A program made the translations under genes and the position numbers. A stretch of DNA of 64,000 nt from Capsicum annuum (Eukaryota; Streptophyta; Magnoliopsida; Solanales; Solanaceae), in assembly GCF_002878395.1 (NCBI RefSeq), contig NW_025842141.1:419171-483170 (forward strand), written 5' to 3'. The notes beneath the pieces are model-generated. The model was not told the origin of the DNA. It worked only from the letters and a program-made list of their open reading frames with translations, and made no database searches. How positions within the stretch are numbered: position 1 is the first letter of the stretch; each line of letters opens with the position of its first letter. Positions 22,736-36,879 of the stretch are shown here, piece by piece.

Positions 22736-25700
22736 GCTAGGGAGGTTGGGAATTGTCCCAGTGTGGTCCGTTTATTTTTTTGTGAATATTTGGGTGGACA
22801 AATAGGTGAAACGGTGTAAACAGGTCATTTTTAGGGCAAATTGGTGTGCTATAGCCTACAATTTTAGGGGTAGGATCGGGGTCCGGATGTGCTGTGGGAT
22901 GAAAATCAATTAGGCCATGACAGAGAGGTTGGGGATCATCCCAGTATGGTCCATTTAATTTTTCGTGGCCATTTGGGCAGAGAAACGGGTGAAACAACAT
23001 AAACGGGGTATTTTCGGGCTAAATCGGTGTTCTATACCCTACGGTTTTATTGGTGGACCCGGGGTATGAGCATTTTGTGGGTGAAAAATTGACCAGGACA
23101 TGATAGGAAGGTTAGGAATCATCCTAGTATGGTCCGTTTAATTTTTTGTGGCCATTTGAGTTGACAAACGGGTAAAATGATGCAAACGGGGTATTTTCTG
23201 GACAAATTGTGTGCTATAGCCCACAGTTTTGGGGGTGGGCTCGGGGTATGGGCGTGCTGTAGGTGAAAAATCAGTATGGGCATGCCAGGGAGGTTGGGTA
23301 TCATCTCAGTATGGTCTGTTTAATTTTTCGTGGACATTTGGGAGAATACACGGGCAAAATGATTTAAACGAGGCATTTTAGGACAAATCGTTGTGATATA
23401 GCCCACAATTTTAGGGGTGGGCCCGGGGTCCGACGTGCTATGGGCCGAAAATAGATTGAAGGATTGGGGATCATCCTAGTGTGGTCTGTTTAATTTTTCG
23501 TAGCCATTTGAGTGGACAAACGGGCGAAACAAACCGAATGGGGCATTTTTGGGCCAAATGGTGTGCTATAGCCCACAGTTTTGGGGGTGGGCTTGGGGTT
23601 CGGGCGTCCTGTAGGCTGAAAATGATTGGGGTATGCCAGAGAGGTTGGGGATCATCCTAGTATGGTTCGTTTAATTTTTTGTGGCCATTTGGGTGGACAA
23701 ACGGGCAAAACAACGGGAACGGGGCATTTTTGGGCCAAATTGGTGTGCTATAGCACACGGTTTTGGGGGTGGGCTCAAGGTCCGAGAGTACTGTAGGCTG
23801 AAAATTGATCAAGGGCGTGCCAGAGAGGTTGGGGATCATTTTAGTGAGGTCTTTTTAATTTTTCAGGGCCATTTGGGTGGACAAACGGGCAAAATGGCAC
23901 GAACGGGGCATTTTCGGACTAAATCGGTGTGCTATAGCCCACAGTTTTGGGGTTAGGCCCGAGGTCCGGGCGTGCTACTGGTCGAAACTCAACTGAGCCA
24001 TGCCAGGAAGGTTGGGGATCATCCCAGTATGGTCCGTTTAATTTTTTATGGCCATTTGGGTGGATAAACGGGCGGAACGCCATGAATGGGGCCTATTCGG
24101 GCCAAATCAGTGTGCTATAGCCCATGATTTTAGGGGTGGGGTTCGGGCATGCTGTAAGCCAAAAATTGATCGGGGCATGCCAGGGAGGTTAGGAATCATC
24201 CTAGTCTCATTTGTTTATTTTTTTGTGGCAATTTAAGTTAACAAATGTGCGAAACGGCACGAATGAAGCATTTTTGGGCAAAATCGGTGTGTTATAGCCC
24301 ACGATTTTAGGGGTGGGCTCAGGTTCCAGGTGTGCTGTGGACCAAAAATTGATCGGGGCGTGCCAGGGAGGTTGGGGTTCATCCCAGTAGGTCCGTTTAA
24401 TTTTTCGTGGCCATTTGGATGGACAAACGGGCGAAATGGCACGAACGAGGCATTTTCGGGCCAAATCGGTGTGCTATAGCCCACGATTTCTGGGGTGGGC
24501 CTGGGTTCCGAGTGTACTGTGGGCCAACAATCAACCAAGGTATGCCAGAGAGGTTAGGGATCATCCCAGTATGGTCCTTTTAATTTTTCGTAGCCATTTG
24601 GGTGGACAAACAAGAGGAACTGAACAGGTCATTTTTAGGCCAAATTAGTGTGTTATAGCCCACGATTTCGGGGGTGGGCCCAAGGTTCGGGCATGCTGTG
24701 GGCCAAAAATTTATCGAGGCATGCCAGGGAAATTGAGGATCATTCTAGTGTGGTCCGTTTAATTTTGCGTGGCCATTTGGATGTAGAAACATGCGAAACA
24801 GCATGAATGGGGCATTTTCGGGCCAAATCGATGTGCTATAGGACACGATTTTGGAGGAGGGCCCGAGGTCCGGGCATGCTATGGATCGAAGATTAATCGA
24901 GTTATGCCAAGGAGGTTGGGGATCATCACAGTATAGTCCGTTTAATTTTTTATGGCCATTGAGTTGGACAAACGAGCGAAATGGAGCTAACGAGGTATTT
25001 TCATGCCAAATCAGTATGTTATAACCCACAGTTTTGGGGGTGGACCTGGCGTCCGAGCGTGTTATTGGCTGAAAATTGACCGAGCCATGCCAGAGAGATT
25101 GGGGATCATTCCAGTATAATCCGTTTAATTTTTTGTGGCCATTTGGGTGGACAAATGGGAGAAACGACATGAATGGGGCATTTTTGGGCTAAATCGGTAT
25201 GCTAGAGCCTATGATTTCAGAGGTGGGCCTGGGGTCCGGGCTTGCTGTAGGCCAAAAATATACCGGGGTAACCAGGGAAGTTGGGAATCATCCCAGTATG
25301 GTCCGTTTAATTTTCGTGGCCATTTGATGGACAAACGGGCGAAACAGCGCGAACGGGGCATTTTCAAGACAAATCAGTGTGCTATAGCCCACGGTTTTGG
25401 GGGAGGACCCGAGGTCCGGGCGTGCTGTGGACCAAAATTTGACCGGGGTATTGCAGGGAGGTTGGGGATTGTCCCAGTGTAGTCTGTTTAACTTTTTGTG
25501 GCCAATATGGTGGACAAACGGGCAAAACGACACGAACGGGGCATTTTTGAGAAAAATCAGTGTGTTATAACCCACAATTTTATGGGTAGCCCTGGGGTCT
25601 GGGTGTGCTGTGGGCTGAAAATTGATCGAACCATGTCAGAGAGGTTGATGATCATCCCAGTATGGTCCGTTTAATTTTTTGTGGCCATTTCGATGGACAA

Positions 25701-26857
25701 ACGGGCAAAACAGAATGAATGGGGCATTTTTGGGCTAAATCGGTGTGCTATGGCCCACGGTTTTGAGGGTGTTCCTGGGGTTCGGGTGTGCTGTGGGCTG
25801 AAAATCAATCGGGTCATGCCAAGGAAGTTGAGGATCGTCCCAGTGTGGTTCATTTAATTTTTCACTGTCATTTGGGTGGACAAATATGCGAAACGACATG
25901 AAGGGGCATTTTTTAGCTAAATCAGTGTGGTATAGCCCACGGTTTTGGGGGTGGGCCAAAGGTCTGGGCGTACTGTGGTCCAAAAATCAACCAGGCCATG
26001 TCAGGGTGGTTGGGGATGTCCCAGTGTGGTTTGTTTAATTTTTTGTGGCCATTTGGGTAGACAAACGGGCAGAACGGCGTGAATGGGGCATTTTCAGGCC
26101 AAATCAGTCATCTATAGCCCACGATTTAAGGGGTGGGCTCGGGGTCCGGGTGTGCTGTTCGCTGAAAATCGACCGGGTATGCTGTACGCTGAAAATCAAT
26201 TGGGGCATGCAAAGGAAGTTGGGGATCTTCCCAATGTGGTCCGTTTAATTTTTCATGGCCATTTGGGTGGACAAACGGGCAAAACGGGTCAAACAGGACA
26301 TTTTTGACCCAAATCGGTGTGCTATAGCCCACAGATTTGGGGGTGGGCCTGGGGTCCAGGCATGCTGTGAGCTGAAAATCAACAGGGTATGCCAGGGAGG
26401 TTGGGGATCATCCCAGTGTGGTCCTTTGAATTTTTCATGGCCATTTGGGTGGACAAATAGGTAAAACAGCGCGAATGGGGCATTTTAGGGCTAAATCGGT
26501 GTGCTGTAGCCCACGGTTTTGGGTGTGGGCCCTGGGTTTGGGCGTGCTATGGCCCAAAAATCTATCGGGGTATGCTAGGGAGGTTGAGGATCATCCCAAT
26601 TTGGTCCATATAATTTTTTGTGGCCATTCGGGGTTGACAAGCAGGTGAAACAGCCCGAACGGGACATTTTTGGGCCAAATCGGTATGCTCTAGCCCACAG
26701 TTTCAGGGATGGGCCCGGGGTTCGGGTGCGCTGTGGGTCAAAAATTTACAGGGGCCTGCCAGGGAGGTTAGGGATCATCCTAGTATGGTCCGTTTAATAG
26801 CGCGAACTGAGCATTTTCAGACCAAATTAGTGTGATATTCCACAGTTTTGGGGTGGG
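22736..26857. repeat. Satellite array, type A (segment 3)
   Basis: Type A monomers resume in register after E1. The last monomer before the solo LTR lacks about 70 bp (tggtccgtttaatagcgcg near 26798-26812). Nothing but satellite is seen. Confidence 0.93.
23690..24190. repeat. Multi-monomer block P, copy 3 (partial)
   Basis: Three monomers match 17765-18271: tatagcacac (23750), an aagggc variant of the ggggcatg site, tgagccatgc (about 23995), gaatggggcctattcggg (about 24082) and gctgtaagccaaaaattgat (24151). After removing E1, the offset to copy 2 is about 1449 bp, i.e. eight monomers. Confidence 0.7.
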
Positions 26858-28066
26858 TGATCTTGGGTGTATTTATACGCCTTAGCACCATAATTTATCC
26901 ATATTTTAGCTAAGTTTAGAGAACAAAGTGCCTAGTTTCTTATGTTTTTACTCTACTTCTATGTAATTGAGCTAACTGTTGTGATTAGCACGATTTCAGG
27001 TATTAATGAGGTAGATGAACAAATAATGGAACTATGGAATGCGGATGGCATATGACACAAGAGAGAGCAGCAATCTGGACCAAATGTGGCGCCTAGAAAC
27101 TATGTCCAAGACTAATTTGTCATTTATAATTAGTTCAGGGACTTAGAAGGAAATCATGAGAGAAGAGATTATTAAAAGACTTAATTGCTGAATTTTTATT
27201 CATTATTCAATTATTCTGTATTATTCGGAAAGAGGAGAGTGACAGCTTAGCCTACAGAGAGAGAAATATTTTCTCTCTTCTTTACACGATTCACACACCA
27301 AGATCTTCTTCTAGTTTTTGGTATGATGAATATATTTGTGATGCTTTTCATTTTATTCATGAGTAGCTAAGTTTATTAGTTAGGGTTATGGAAATGTTGT
27401 AGCATACAATCTATCACTTTGGGTTTTGAATTCATTATGCATTGATTTGTTTACATCATACTCTCTTCGCTTATGTTTAATTCTCGTGGTTGCAAACATA
27501 GAGGATATGCCTTAAAATGCAACTTGTTCGAAAGAAATGCTGATGTTTGGAAAAGAGAGTAGTGAGAAGAAAATAGGATTACCAACCCCTATTTCATAAG
27601 TTAATGTCTTAGCAGGATTAACTACGTGGAGATTTCGTATTGTTTTTGGCAACGCTTTTGATTTGAGAGAACTAAAGTAAATTAGTCCTTGATGGTTGAG
27701 AAACACTAGGATTATCTTGTAAATACAATACGTTTCTCTATAAACACGATGCATGTATGAATTCGTAAAGCCCATAGTTAGAAAATATTGAAAACTACAA
27801 AGTCGACATAACCCTAGGTTGCTGTTTCTCTAAATTTGAATACTACTACACATATTTCATCTTGTTAAACTGAAACCATTAATATGTGAATTGAATCAAA
27901 TCCCCCTATTTATTTTATGAAAACAAACGATTAAAAGTCAACTAATCTGCATACAACTTAATTAGCACTATATTTCCTGTGGGATTCGACCCCAACCTAG
28001 TTGGGTTATATATTTGACAACGACAGCTTACTCTCTCGTAATAGAGGTGTAATTTGAGCGTTATCA
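26858..28066 (+). mobile_element. Solo LTR (LTR retrotransposon remnant)
   Basis: 1209 bp starting tgatcttgggtgtatttata and ending gagcgttatca, flanked by a perfect gtggg duplication (26853-26857 and 28067-28071). There is no second LTR, primer site or coding region, so this is a solo LTR from recombination between LTRs. Its 3' end (tgtgggattcgaccccaacc, agttgggttatatatttgac) matches the end of the minus-strand solo LTR at 59670-61332. It probably comes from a Ty3/gypsy-type family; the lineage is not determined. Confidence 0.85.
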
Positions 28067-31000
28067 GTGGGCCTGGGGTCTGGGCGTGCTGTGGGTCGAA
28101 AATCGACCAGGGGTTTGGGGATCGTCTTAGTATGGTCCATTTAATTTATTGTAGCCATTTTGATGGACAAACGGGCGAAACGGGACGAACGGGGAATTTT
28201 TGGGCTAAATCGGTGTGCTGTAGTCCATAGTTTTGGGGGTGGGCCTAAAATCAATTGGAGGGTTGGGGATCATCTCAGTATGGTCCGTTTAATTTTTCAT
28301 GGCTATTTGGGAAGACAAACGGGTGAAACAACACGAACGGGGCATTTTTTGGAAAAATTAGAATGCTATATAGCCGACGGTTTCGGGGGTTGCCCCGGCA
28401 TTCGAGCGAACTGTGGGATGAAAATCAACTGGGGCATGCCATAGAGGTTGGTGATCATCTCAGTATGTTTTGTTTAATTTTTCGTTGCCATTTGGATAGA
28501 AAAATGGGTGAAATAGCACGAACAAGGTATTTTCGGGCCATATCAGTGTGCAAATAGCCCACAGTTTTGGGATAGGCTTGGCTTTCGGGCGTGCTGTGGG
28601 CTGAAAATCAACTGGCGTGGTCCAGGGAGGTTGGGGATCATCTCAGTGTGGTCCGTTTAATTTTTTGTGGCCATTTGGGTGGACAAACGGGTGAAACGGG
28701 GCAAATGGGGCATTTTTAGGCCAAATCGGTGTGCTATAACCCACAGTTTTGGAGTTGGGCCCGGGTTTCGAGCGCGCTGTAGGCAAAAAATCAATTGCGT
28801 CATGCTAGGGAGATTAGGGATCATCCCAGTATAGTCCATTTAATTTTTTGTGGCAATTTGGGTCGACAAACGGGTAAAATGGAGTGAATGGGGCATTTTG
28901 AGCCAAATCGGTGTGCTATAGCCAACGATTTTTAGGGTAGGCCCTGGGTTCAGGTGTGCTGTTGGCTGAAAATTGATCGAGGCATGCTAGGGAGGTTGGG
29001 GATCATCCCAGTGTGGTCCGTTTAATTTTTCATGGCGATTTGGGTAGACAAATGGGTAAAACAGCACGAACGGGGCATTTTCAGGCCAAATCGATGTGCT
29101 ATAGACCACAGTTTGGGGGGTGGGCCCGAGGTTCGGGCGTGCTGTGCGTCAAAAATTGATCGGGGCATGCCAGGGATTTAGGGATCGTCCCGGTGTGGTT
29201 CGTTTAATTTTTTATGGCCATTTGGGTGGACAAATAGTCGAAAAGGTGTGAACGGGGCATGTTTAGGCCAAATCAGTGTGCTATAGTTCACGGTTTCAGG
29301 GGAGGGTCCGTGGTCCGAGCGTGCTGTGGGCTCAAAATTGATCGGGGCATGCTTAGGAGGTTGAGGATCGTCCCAGTGTGGTCTGTTTAATTTTTCATAA
29401 CCATTTGGGTGGACAAACAGGAAAAATGGTGCGAACAGGGTGTTTTTAGGCTAAATCGGTGTGCTATAGCCCATGGTTTTTGGGGTGGGCCTGGGGTTCA
29501 GACGTTTTGTAGGTCAAAAATTGACCGGGCTATGCTAGAGAGGCTGAGGATCATCCTAGTATGGTCCGTTTATTTTTTTTATGTCTATTTGGATGGACAA
29601 ACAGGTCAAACGGTGTGAATGGGGCATTTTTGGGCTAAATCAGTGTGCTATAGCACACGATTTTGGGGATGGGCCAGGGGTACGGGCGTTCTATGGGTCA
29701 ATAATCATCTGGGGCATGCCAAGGACATTGTGGATCATTCTAGTGTGGTCCATTTAATTTTTCGTGGTTATTTGGGTGGACAAACGTGCAAAACGGCATG
29801 AACGGGACATTTTCAGGCCAAATCGGTGTACTATAGCAAACATTTTTGGGGGAGCGCCTGAGGTCCAAGTGTACTGTGGGCCAAAAATTGATCGGGACAT
29901 TCCAGGGAGGTTAGGATCGTCCCAATGTGGTCCGTTTAATTTTTCATGGCTATTTGGGTAGACAAACAGGTGAAACGGCCTGAACGGGGCATTTTTAGGC
30001 CAAATCATTGTGCTAGAGCGCACAGTTTTGGGGGTGGGCCCGAGATCTGAGCGTGCTATGGTCCAAAAAATTATTGGTCGGTGCCAAAGAGGTTAGGAAT
30101 CATCCCAGTATGGTCCATTTAATTTTTTGTGGCTATTTGGGAGGACAAACGGGTGAAATGGTGCGAATGAGGTATTTTCAGTCCATATTAGTTTACTATA
30201 GCCCACAGTTTTGGGAGTGGTCCTTAGTTATGGGGTGTTGTGGGCCAAAAATTGATCGAAGGATTTGTGATCATTTAGTGTGGTCCGTTTAATTTTTTGT
30301 GATCATTTGGGTGGACAAACGGGTAAAACGGTGCAAACGGGGCATTTTCGGGCCAAATCGGTGTGCTATTGCCCATGGTTTTGGGGGTGAGCCCTATGTC
30401 CGGGCGCTCTGTGGGCCAAAAATCAACCGAGGCATGCCAAGGACATTAGGGATTGTCACAGTATAGTCCTTTTAATTTTTTATGGCCATTTGGGTGGACA
30501 AAAAGGCGAAACGACGTGAACGATGCATTTTGGAGCTAAGTCGGTGTGCTATGGCCCATGTTTTTGGGGGTGGGCCCTGGGTCCGGGCGTGATGTGGGAT
30601 GAAAATCTATTGGGATGTGCCAAGGGGGTTGAGGATCATCCCAGTGTGGTCCATTTAAATTTTTGTGGCCATTCGGGTGGACAAATGAGTGAAACGGTGT
30701 GGATTAGACATTTTCGGGCCAAATTGATGTGCTATAACCCATGGTTTTGGGGGTGGGCCCAGGGTTCGGACGTGTTGTTGGCTGAAAAATGATCAGGCGT
30801 GCCAAGAAGGTTGCAGATCATCCAAGTATGGTCCGTTTAATTTTTTTTGTCCATTGGGGTGGATAAATAGGCAAAACGGCGCGAACAAAGCATTTTTAGG
30901 CCAAATCAATGTGCTATAGTCCACAGTTCTAGGGGTGCGCCGGGGTCCGAGCGTGCTGTGGGCCCAAAATTGACCTGGGCGTGCTAGGGAGGTTAGGGAT

Positions 31001-34000
31001 CAACCTAATATGATCCTTTTATTTTTTCGTGGACATTTGGGTGGACAAACAGGAGAAACAGCGCAAACGGGTCATTTTCGGGCTAAATCGATGTGCTATA
31101 GCCTACGGTTTTGGGGGTGGACCGGGGGTACGGGTGTGTTGTAGGACAAAAATTGACTGGGGCATTCCAGGGAGGTTGGAATCGTTCCAGTGTGGTTCGT
31201 TTAATTTTTTGTGGCCATTTGGGTGGATAAACGGGCAAAAAATGCAAACGAGGCATTTTTAGGCTAAATCGATGTGCTATAGCCCATAATTTTGGAGGTG
31301 GGCCTGGGGTTCGGGAGTGCTGTGGGGCCAAAATCGATTGGAGTGTGCCAAGGAAATTGGGGATCACCCCAGTGTGGTCCATTTAATTTTTTGTGGTCAT
31401 TTGGGTGAACAAACGGGCGAAATAGCGCGAGTGGAGCATTTTTAGGCCAAATCGGTATGCTATAGCCCACGGTTTTGGGGTGGGGACCGGAGGTATACTG
31501 TGGGCCTAAAATCAACCTGGCGTTTCAGGGAGGTTGGGGGCTCATCCCATGTGGTTCGTTTAATATTTCATGGCCATTTGGGTGGAAAATAGGAGAAACA
31601 ACGCGAACGGGGCATTTTTATGCCAACTCGATGTGATACAGCACACGGTTTTGGGGGTGGACCCGGGGTCCGGGCATACTGTGGGTCGAAATCATATGGG
31701 GCATGCCAGGGAGGTTGTGGATCATTCCAGTGTGGACCATTGAATTTTTTGTGGCCATTTAGGTGGAGAAACAGGCGAAACGCCATGAACGGGGCATTTT
31801 AAGGCTAAGTCGGTGTGCTATAGCCCACGATTTTGGGGGTGGGCCTGGGGTTCGGGCGTGATGTTGGCCAAAAATCAATAGGGCCACGCTAGGGAGGTTG
31901 GGGATCATCCCAGTATAGTCCTTTTAATTTTTTATGGCCATTTGGGTGGACAAACGGGCGAAACTGTGCGAACGGGGCATTTTCGGGCCAAATTGGTGTG
32001 CTATAGCCAACAATTTTGGGGGTGGGCCCGAGGTTCGAGCATACTGTGGGCCAAAAATTGATCGAGGCGTGTCAGGGAGGTTGGGAATCATCCTAGTATG
32101 GTCCATTTAATTTTTCGTAGCCATTTTGGTGGACAAATGGGCAAAAGGGCGCGAACAGGGTATTATCGAGCCAAATCGGTGTGCTATAACCCACAGTTTT
32201 GGGGGAGGGCCCGAGGTTCGACCGTACTGTGGGACAAAAATCGACCGGAGCATGCCAGGGAGGTTGGGGATCATCCCAGTATGGTTCGTTTAATTTTTCA
32301 TGGCCATTTACATGGACAAACAGGCAAAACAGCACGAACGGGGCATTTTTGGACCAAATCGGTGTGATATAGCCCACGATTTTGGGGGTGGGCCTGGGGT
32401 ACGGGCGTGATATGGGATGAAAATAGACCGAACAATGACAGGGAGGTTGGAGATTGTTCCAGTATGGTCCATTTAATTTTTTGTGGCTATTTGGGCGGAC
32501 AAACAGGTGTAACGGTACAAACGGGGCATTTTTGGGCCAAATCGGTGTGATATAGCCCACGGTTTTGGTATGGGCACAGGGTCTGGGCGTGTTGTAGGCT
32601 AAAAATCAATCGGGGGTTGGGGATCATCCCAGTGTGGCCCTTCTAATTTTTATGGCCATTTGGCTGGATAAACGGGCGAAGCGGCGCGAACGGGGCATTT
32701 TTGGGTTAAATCAGTGTGCTATAGCCCATGGTTTTGGAGGTGGCCCCATGGTTTGTGCATACGGTGGGCAAAAAATTGACCAAGTCATGATAGGGTGGTT
32801 GGGGATCGTCCTAGTATGGTGCATTTATTTTTTCGTGGTCATTTGGGAACGGGCAAAATGGCGCAAATAGGGCATTTTTGGGCAAAATCAATGAGCGATA
32901 GCCATAGTTTCAGGGGTAGGCCAGGGTCCGAGCGTGCAGTGGGCTGAAAATCGACCGGGGCGTGCTAGGAAGGTTATCAATCATCCCATTATGGTCCGTT
33001 TAATTTTTTATGGACATTTGGGTGGACAACCAAGAGAAACTATGCGAACGGGGCATTTTTGAGCCAAATTGATGTGCTATAGCCCACGGTTTCGGGGGTA
33101 AGCTCAGGGTCCGATCGTGTAGTAGGCAGAAAAATAATCAGTGCGTGCCTAGGAGGTTGAGGATCATCCCAGTGTGGTCCATTTAATTTTTCATGGCCAT
33201 TTGGGTGGACAAACGGATGAAACAGCATGAATGGGCCATTTTTGGGCCAAATCAATGTGCTAAAGCCCACGGTTTTTGGGGTGTGCCCGGGTTCCGCTAT
33301 GCTGTGGGATGAAAATTGATCGGGGCATGCTAGGGAGGTTGGGGATCATCCCAGCGTGATTCATTTAATTTTTCGAGGCCATTTGGGTAGACAAACGGGT
33401 GAAATGGCACAAATGGGGCATTTTCGGGCCAAATCGGTGTGCTATAGCCCACGGTTTTAGGGGTACGCCGGGATTTGGGCATACAGTGGGCTAAAAATCA
33501 GCCGGGGAATGCCAGGAAGGTTGGGGATCATTCCAAGTGCGGGGGTGGGCCTGGGTTCCGGGCGTGCTATTGGCTGAAAATTGATTAGGTCATACCAGGG
33601 AGGTTGGGGATCGTCCAAGTGTGGTCCGTTTAATTTTTCATCGCCATTTGGGTGGACAAACGGATGAACGGCGCAAATGGGGCATTTTCGGGATAAATCG
33701 ATGTGCTATAGCCCATGGTTTTAGGCGTGAGCCTGAGGTCTTGGCGTGCTGTGGGCTGAAAATATATCGGGGCATGCAAGGGAGGTTTGGGATAGTTCCA
33801 GTATGTTTCGTTTAACTTTTCATGGCTATTTGGGCTGACAAACAGATGAAACAATGCAAACGGGCCATTTTTTGGCCAAATCAGTGTGCTACAGCCTACG
33901 GTTCCAGGGGAGACCTCGGGGTTCGGGCATTTTGTTGGCCAAAAATTTACCAAGGAATACCAGGGAAGTTAGGGATCTTCCAAGTATGGTCTGTTTAATT

Positions 34001-36259
34001 TTTAATGGCCATTTGGGTGGACAAATGGGCGAAACAGTGTGAACAGGGTATTTTTAGACCAAATTGGTGTGTTATAGCCCACGGTTTTGGGGGTGGGTCC
34101 GATGTTCGGGCGTGTTGTGGGTTAAAAAACTACAAGGGCAGTCCATAGAGGTTGGGGATCATCCCAGTGTAGTCCGTTTAAATTTTCGTGGCCATTTGGG
34201 TGGACAAACAGGCGAAACAGCACGAACGGGTAGGCCAGGGGTTCGGGCGTTCTGTAGGCCAAAAATTGACCGAGGCGTGCCAGGGGGTTGGGAATCATTC
34301 CAGTGTAGTCCGTTTAATTTTTCATGGCCATTTGAGTGGACAAAAGGGCAAAACATCGCGAACGAGGCATTTTTAGGCCAAAATGGTGTGCTATAACCCA
34401 CGATTTTGGGGATGGGCTCGTGGTTCGGGCGTGCTGTAGGTCAAAAATTGATTGAGCTATGCCAGGTAGGTTGGGGATCATCCCAGTGTGGTCCGTTAAA
34501 TTTTTCGTGGCTATTTGGGTGGATAAACAGGAAAAACAGTATGAATAGGGTATTTTGGGGCTAAATCGATGTGCTATAGCCCACGGTTTTGCAGGTGGGC
34601 CCAAGATCAAGTGTGTAGTGGGCCAAAAATCAATTGAGGCTTGGCAAGGAGTTTGGGGATCATTCCAGTGTGGTCCGTTTAATTTTTTGTGGCCATTTCA
34701 GTAGACAAAAGGGCAAAACAGCATGAACGGACTATTTTCGGGCCAAATCGATGTGCTATAGCCCACAGTTTAGGGGGTGAGCCCGAATTTTGATATTCTG
34801 GGGGCTAAAAATTGATCGGGGCATGCTAGAGAGGCTGAAGATCATCCCAGTGTGGTCCATTTTATTTTTCGTGGCCATTTGGGTGGACAAATAGGCGATA
34901 CAGCATAAACAAGGCATTTTCAGGCTAAATCGATGTGCTATAGCCCAGGCAAAAAATCGATTGGGCGGTTCTAGGGAGGTTGGGGATTATCCCAGTATAG
35001 TTCGTTTAATTTTATATGGCTATTTTGGTGGACAAACGGGCAAAACTGTGTGAATGGGGCATTTTGCGAGCCAAATCGGTGTGCTATAATCGACGACTTT
35101 TGGGGTGGACCCAAGATCCGGGCGTGCTGTGGACCAAAAATTGATCGAGGTGTGATAGGGAGGTTGCGATCGTCCTAGTGTGGTTCGTGTAATTTTTTGA
35201 AGCCATTTAGGTGGACAAATGGGCGTAACGGCGTGAATAGTGCATTATCGGGCCAAAATCGGTGTGTTATAGCCCACAGTTTTTTGAGAGGGCCCGAGGT
35301 TCAGATGTGCTGTGAGCCTAAAATTGACCAGGGCGTGCCAGAGAGGTTGAGGATCATCCCAGTGTGGTCCATTTAATTTTTCATGGCCATTTGAGTGGAC
35401 AAATAGGTGAAACAGCACGAACGAGACATTTTAGGGCTAAATCGGTGTGATATATCCCACGATTTTGGGGGTGGGCCTGGGATCTGGGCGTTCTGTGGGC
35501 TGAAAATCAACCGGACCATGACAGGGAGGTTGGGATCATACCAGTATGGTCCGTTTAATTTTTCGTGGCTATTTGGGCAGTCAAACAGTCGTAACGGTGT
35601 AAACGGGCAATTTTAAGGCCAAATCGATGTGGTATAGCTCAGATTTTGGGGTGGGCTCGGGTTCTAGACATGCTGTGGGCCAAAAATCAACCGACGGGTT
35701 AGGGATCACTCGAGTGTGGTCCTTTTAATTTTTTGTGGCCATTTGGGAGGACAAACGGGCGAAGCGGCACGAACGAGGCATTTTTGGCTCAAATTGGTGT
35801 GCTATAGCCCACGGTTTTGGGGGTGGGCCTAGGGTCTGGGCGTGCTGCGAGCCAAAAATTGATTGGGGCATGCCAGGGAGGTTGGGGATCATCCCAATAT
35901 GGTCCGTTTAATTTTTTTTTGGCCATTTGGGTAGACAAATAGGTGAAACGGCATGAAGTGGGCATTTTCAGGCAAAATTGATGTGGTATAGCCCACGATT
36001 TTGGGGGTGGACCCAAGGTCCGAGCGTGTTGTGGTCCGAAAATCAACCAAGGCATGTCAGGGAGATTAGGGATCATCCCAGTGTGGTCCGTTTAATTTTT
36101 CGTGGCCATTTGGGTGGACAAATGGGTGGAACAGCGCGAATCAAGCATTTTCCGGCTAAATCGATCTGCTATAGCCCATGGTTTCAGGGGTAGACCCAGG
36201 GTTCGAGCGTGCTGTGCGCTGAAAATCGATCAGGATGTTTCAGGGAGGTTGGGAATCAT

Positions 36260-36511
36260 CCCAATATAGTCCATTTAATTTTTTGTGGCCATTTGGGAGG
36301 ACAAACTGGCGAAGCGGCATGAACGAGGCATTTTTGGGTTAAATTGGTGTGCTATAGCCCATGGTTTTGGGGGTGGGCCCAGGGTCCCAGTATAGTCCAT
36401 TTAATTTTTTGTGGCCATTTGGGAGGACAAACTGGCGAAGCGGCATGAACGAGGCATTTTTGGGTTAAATTGGTGTGCTATAGCCCACGATTTTGGGGGT
36501 GGGCCCAGGGT
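36260..36511. repeat. 126 bp near-perfect tandem duplication
   Basis: Copies 36260-36385 and 36386-36511 share every private variant (gaggacaaactggcgaagcg, gggttaaattggtgtgctat) and differ at only about three sites, far less than neighbouring monomers do. Each copy holds about two thirds of a monomer. This is the youngest rearrangement I can see in the type A array. Confidence 0.95.
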
Positions 36512-36879
36512 CCGGGCGTGTTGTGGGCTAAAAATTGATTGGGGCATGCCAGGGAGATTGGGGATCGTCCCATTATGGTCCGTTTAATTTTTTGAGGCCA
36601 TTTGGGTGGACAAATGGGTGAAACAGCGTGAAGGGGGTATTTTTGGGCTAAATTGGTGCGGTATAGCCCACGGTTTTGGGGGTGGGCCCGAGATCCGGGT
36701 GTGCTCTGGTCCATAAATCAATCAGGGCAAGTCAGGGAGATTAGGGATCATTCCAGTATGGTTCGTTTAATTTTTTGTGGTCATTTGGGTGGACAAACGG
36801 ACAAAACAGCACGAATGGGGCATTTTCGAGCAAAATCGGTGTGATATTGCCCATGATTTTAGGGGTAGGTCGGCGTTCG

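Noticed and set aside
32093..32560. A 155-codon minus-strand open frame (and similar ones at 12357-12782, 24745-25170, 10353-10721, 4558-4926)
   Set aside because: Satellite retranslation: each repeats GYSTPIWPKNAPF and VHPNGHEKLNGP type phrases once per monomer.
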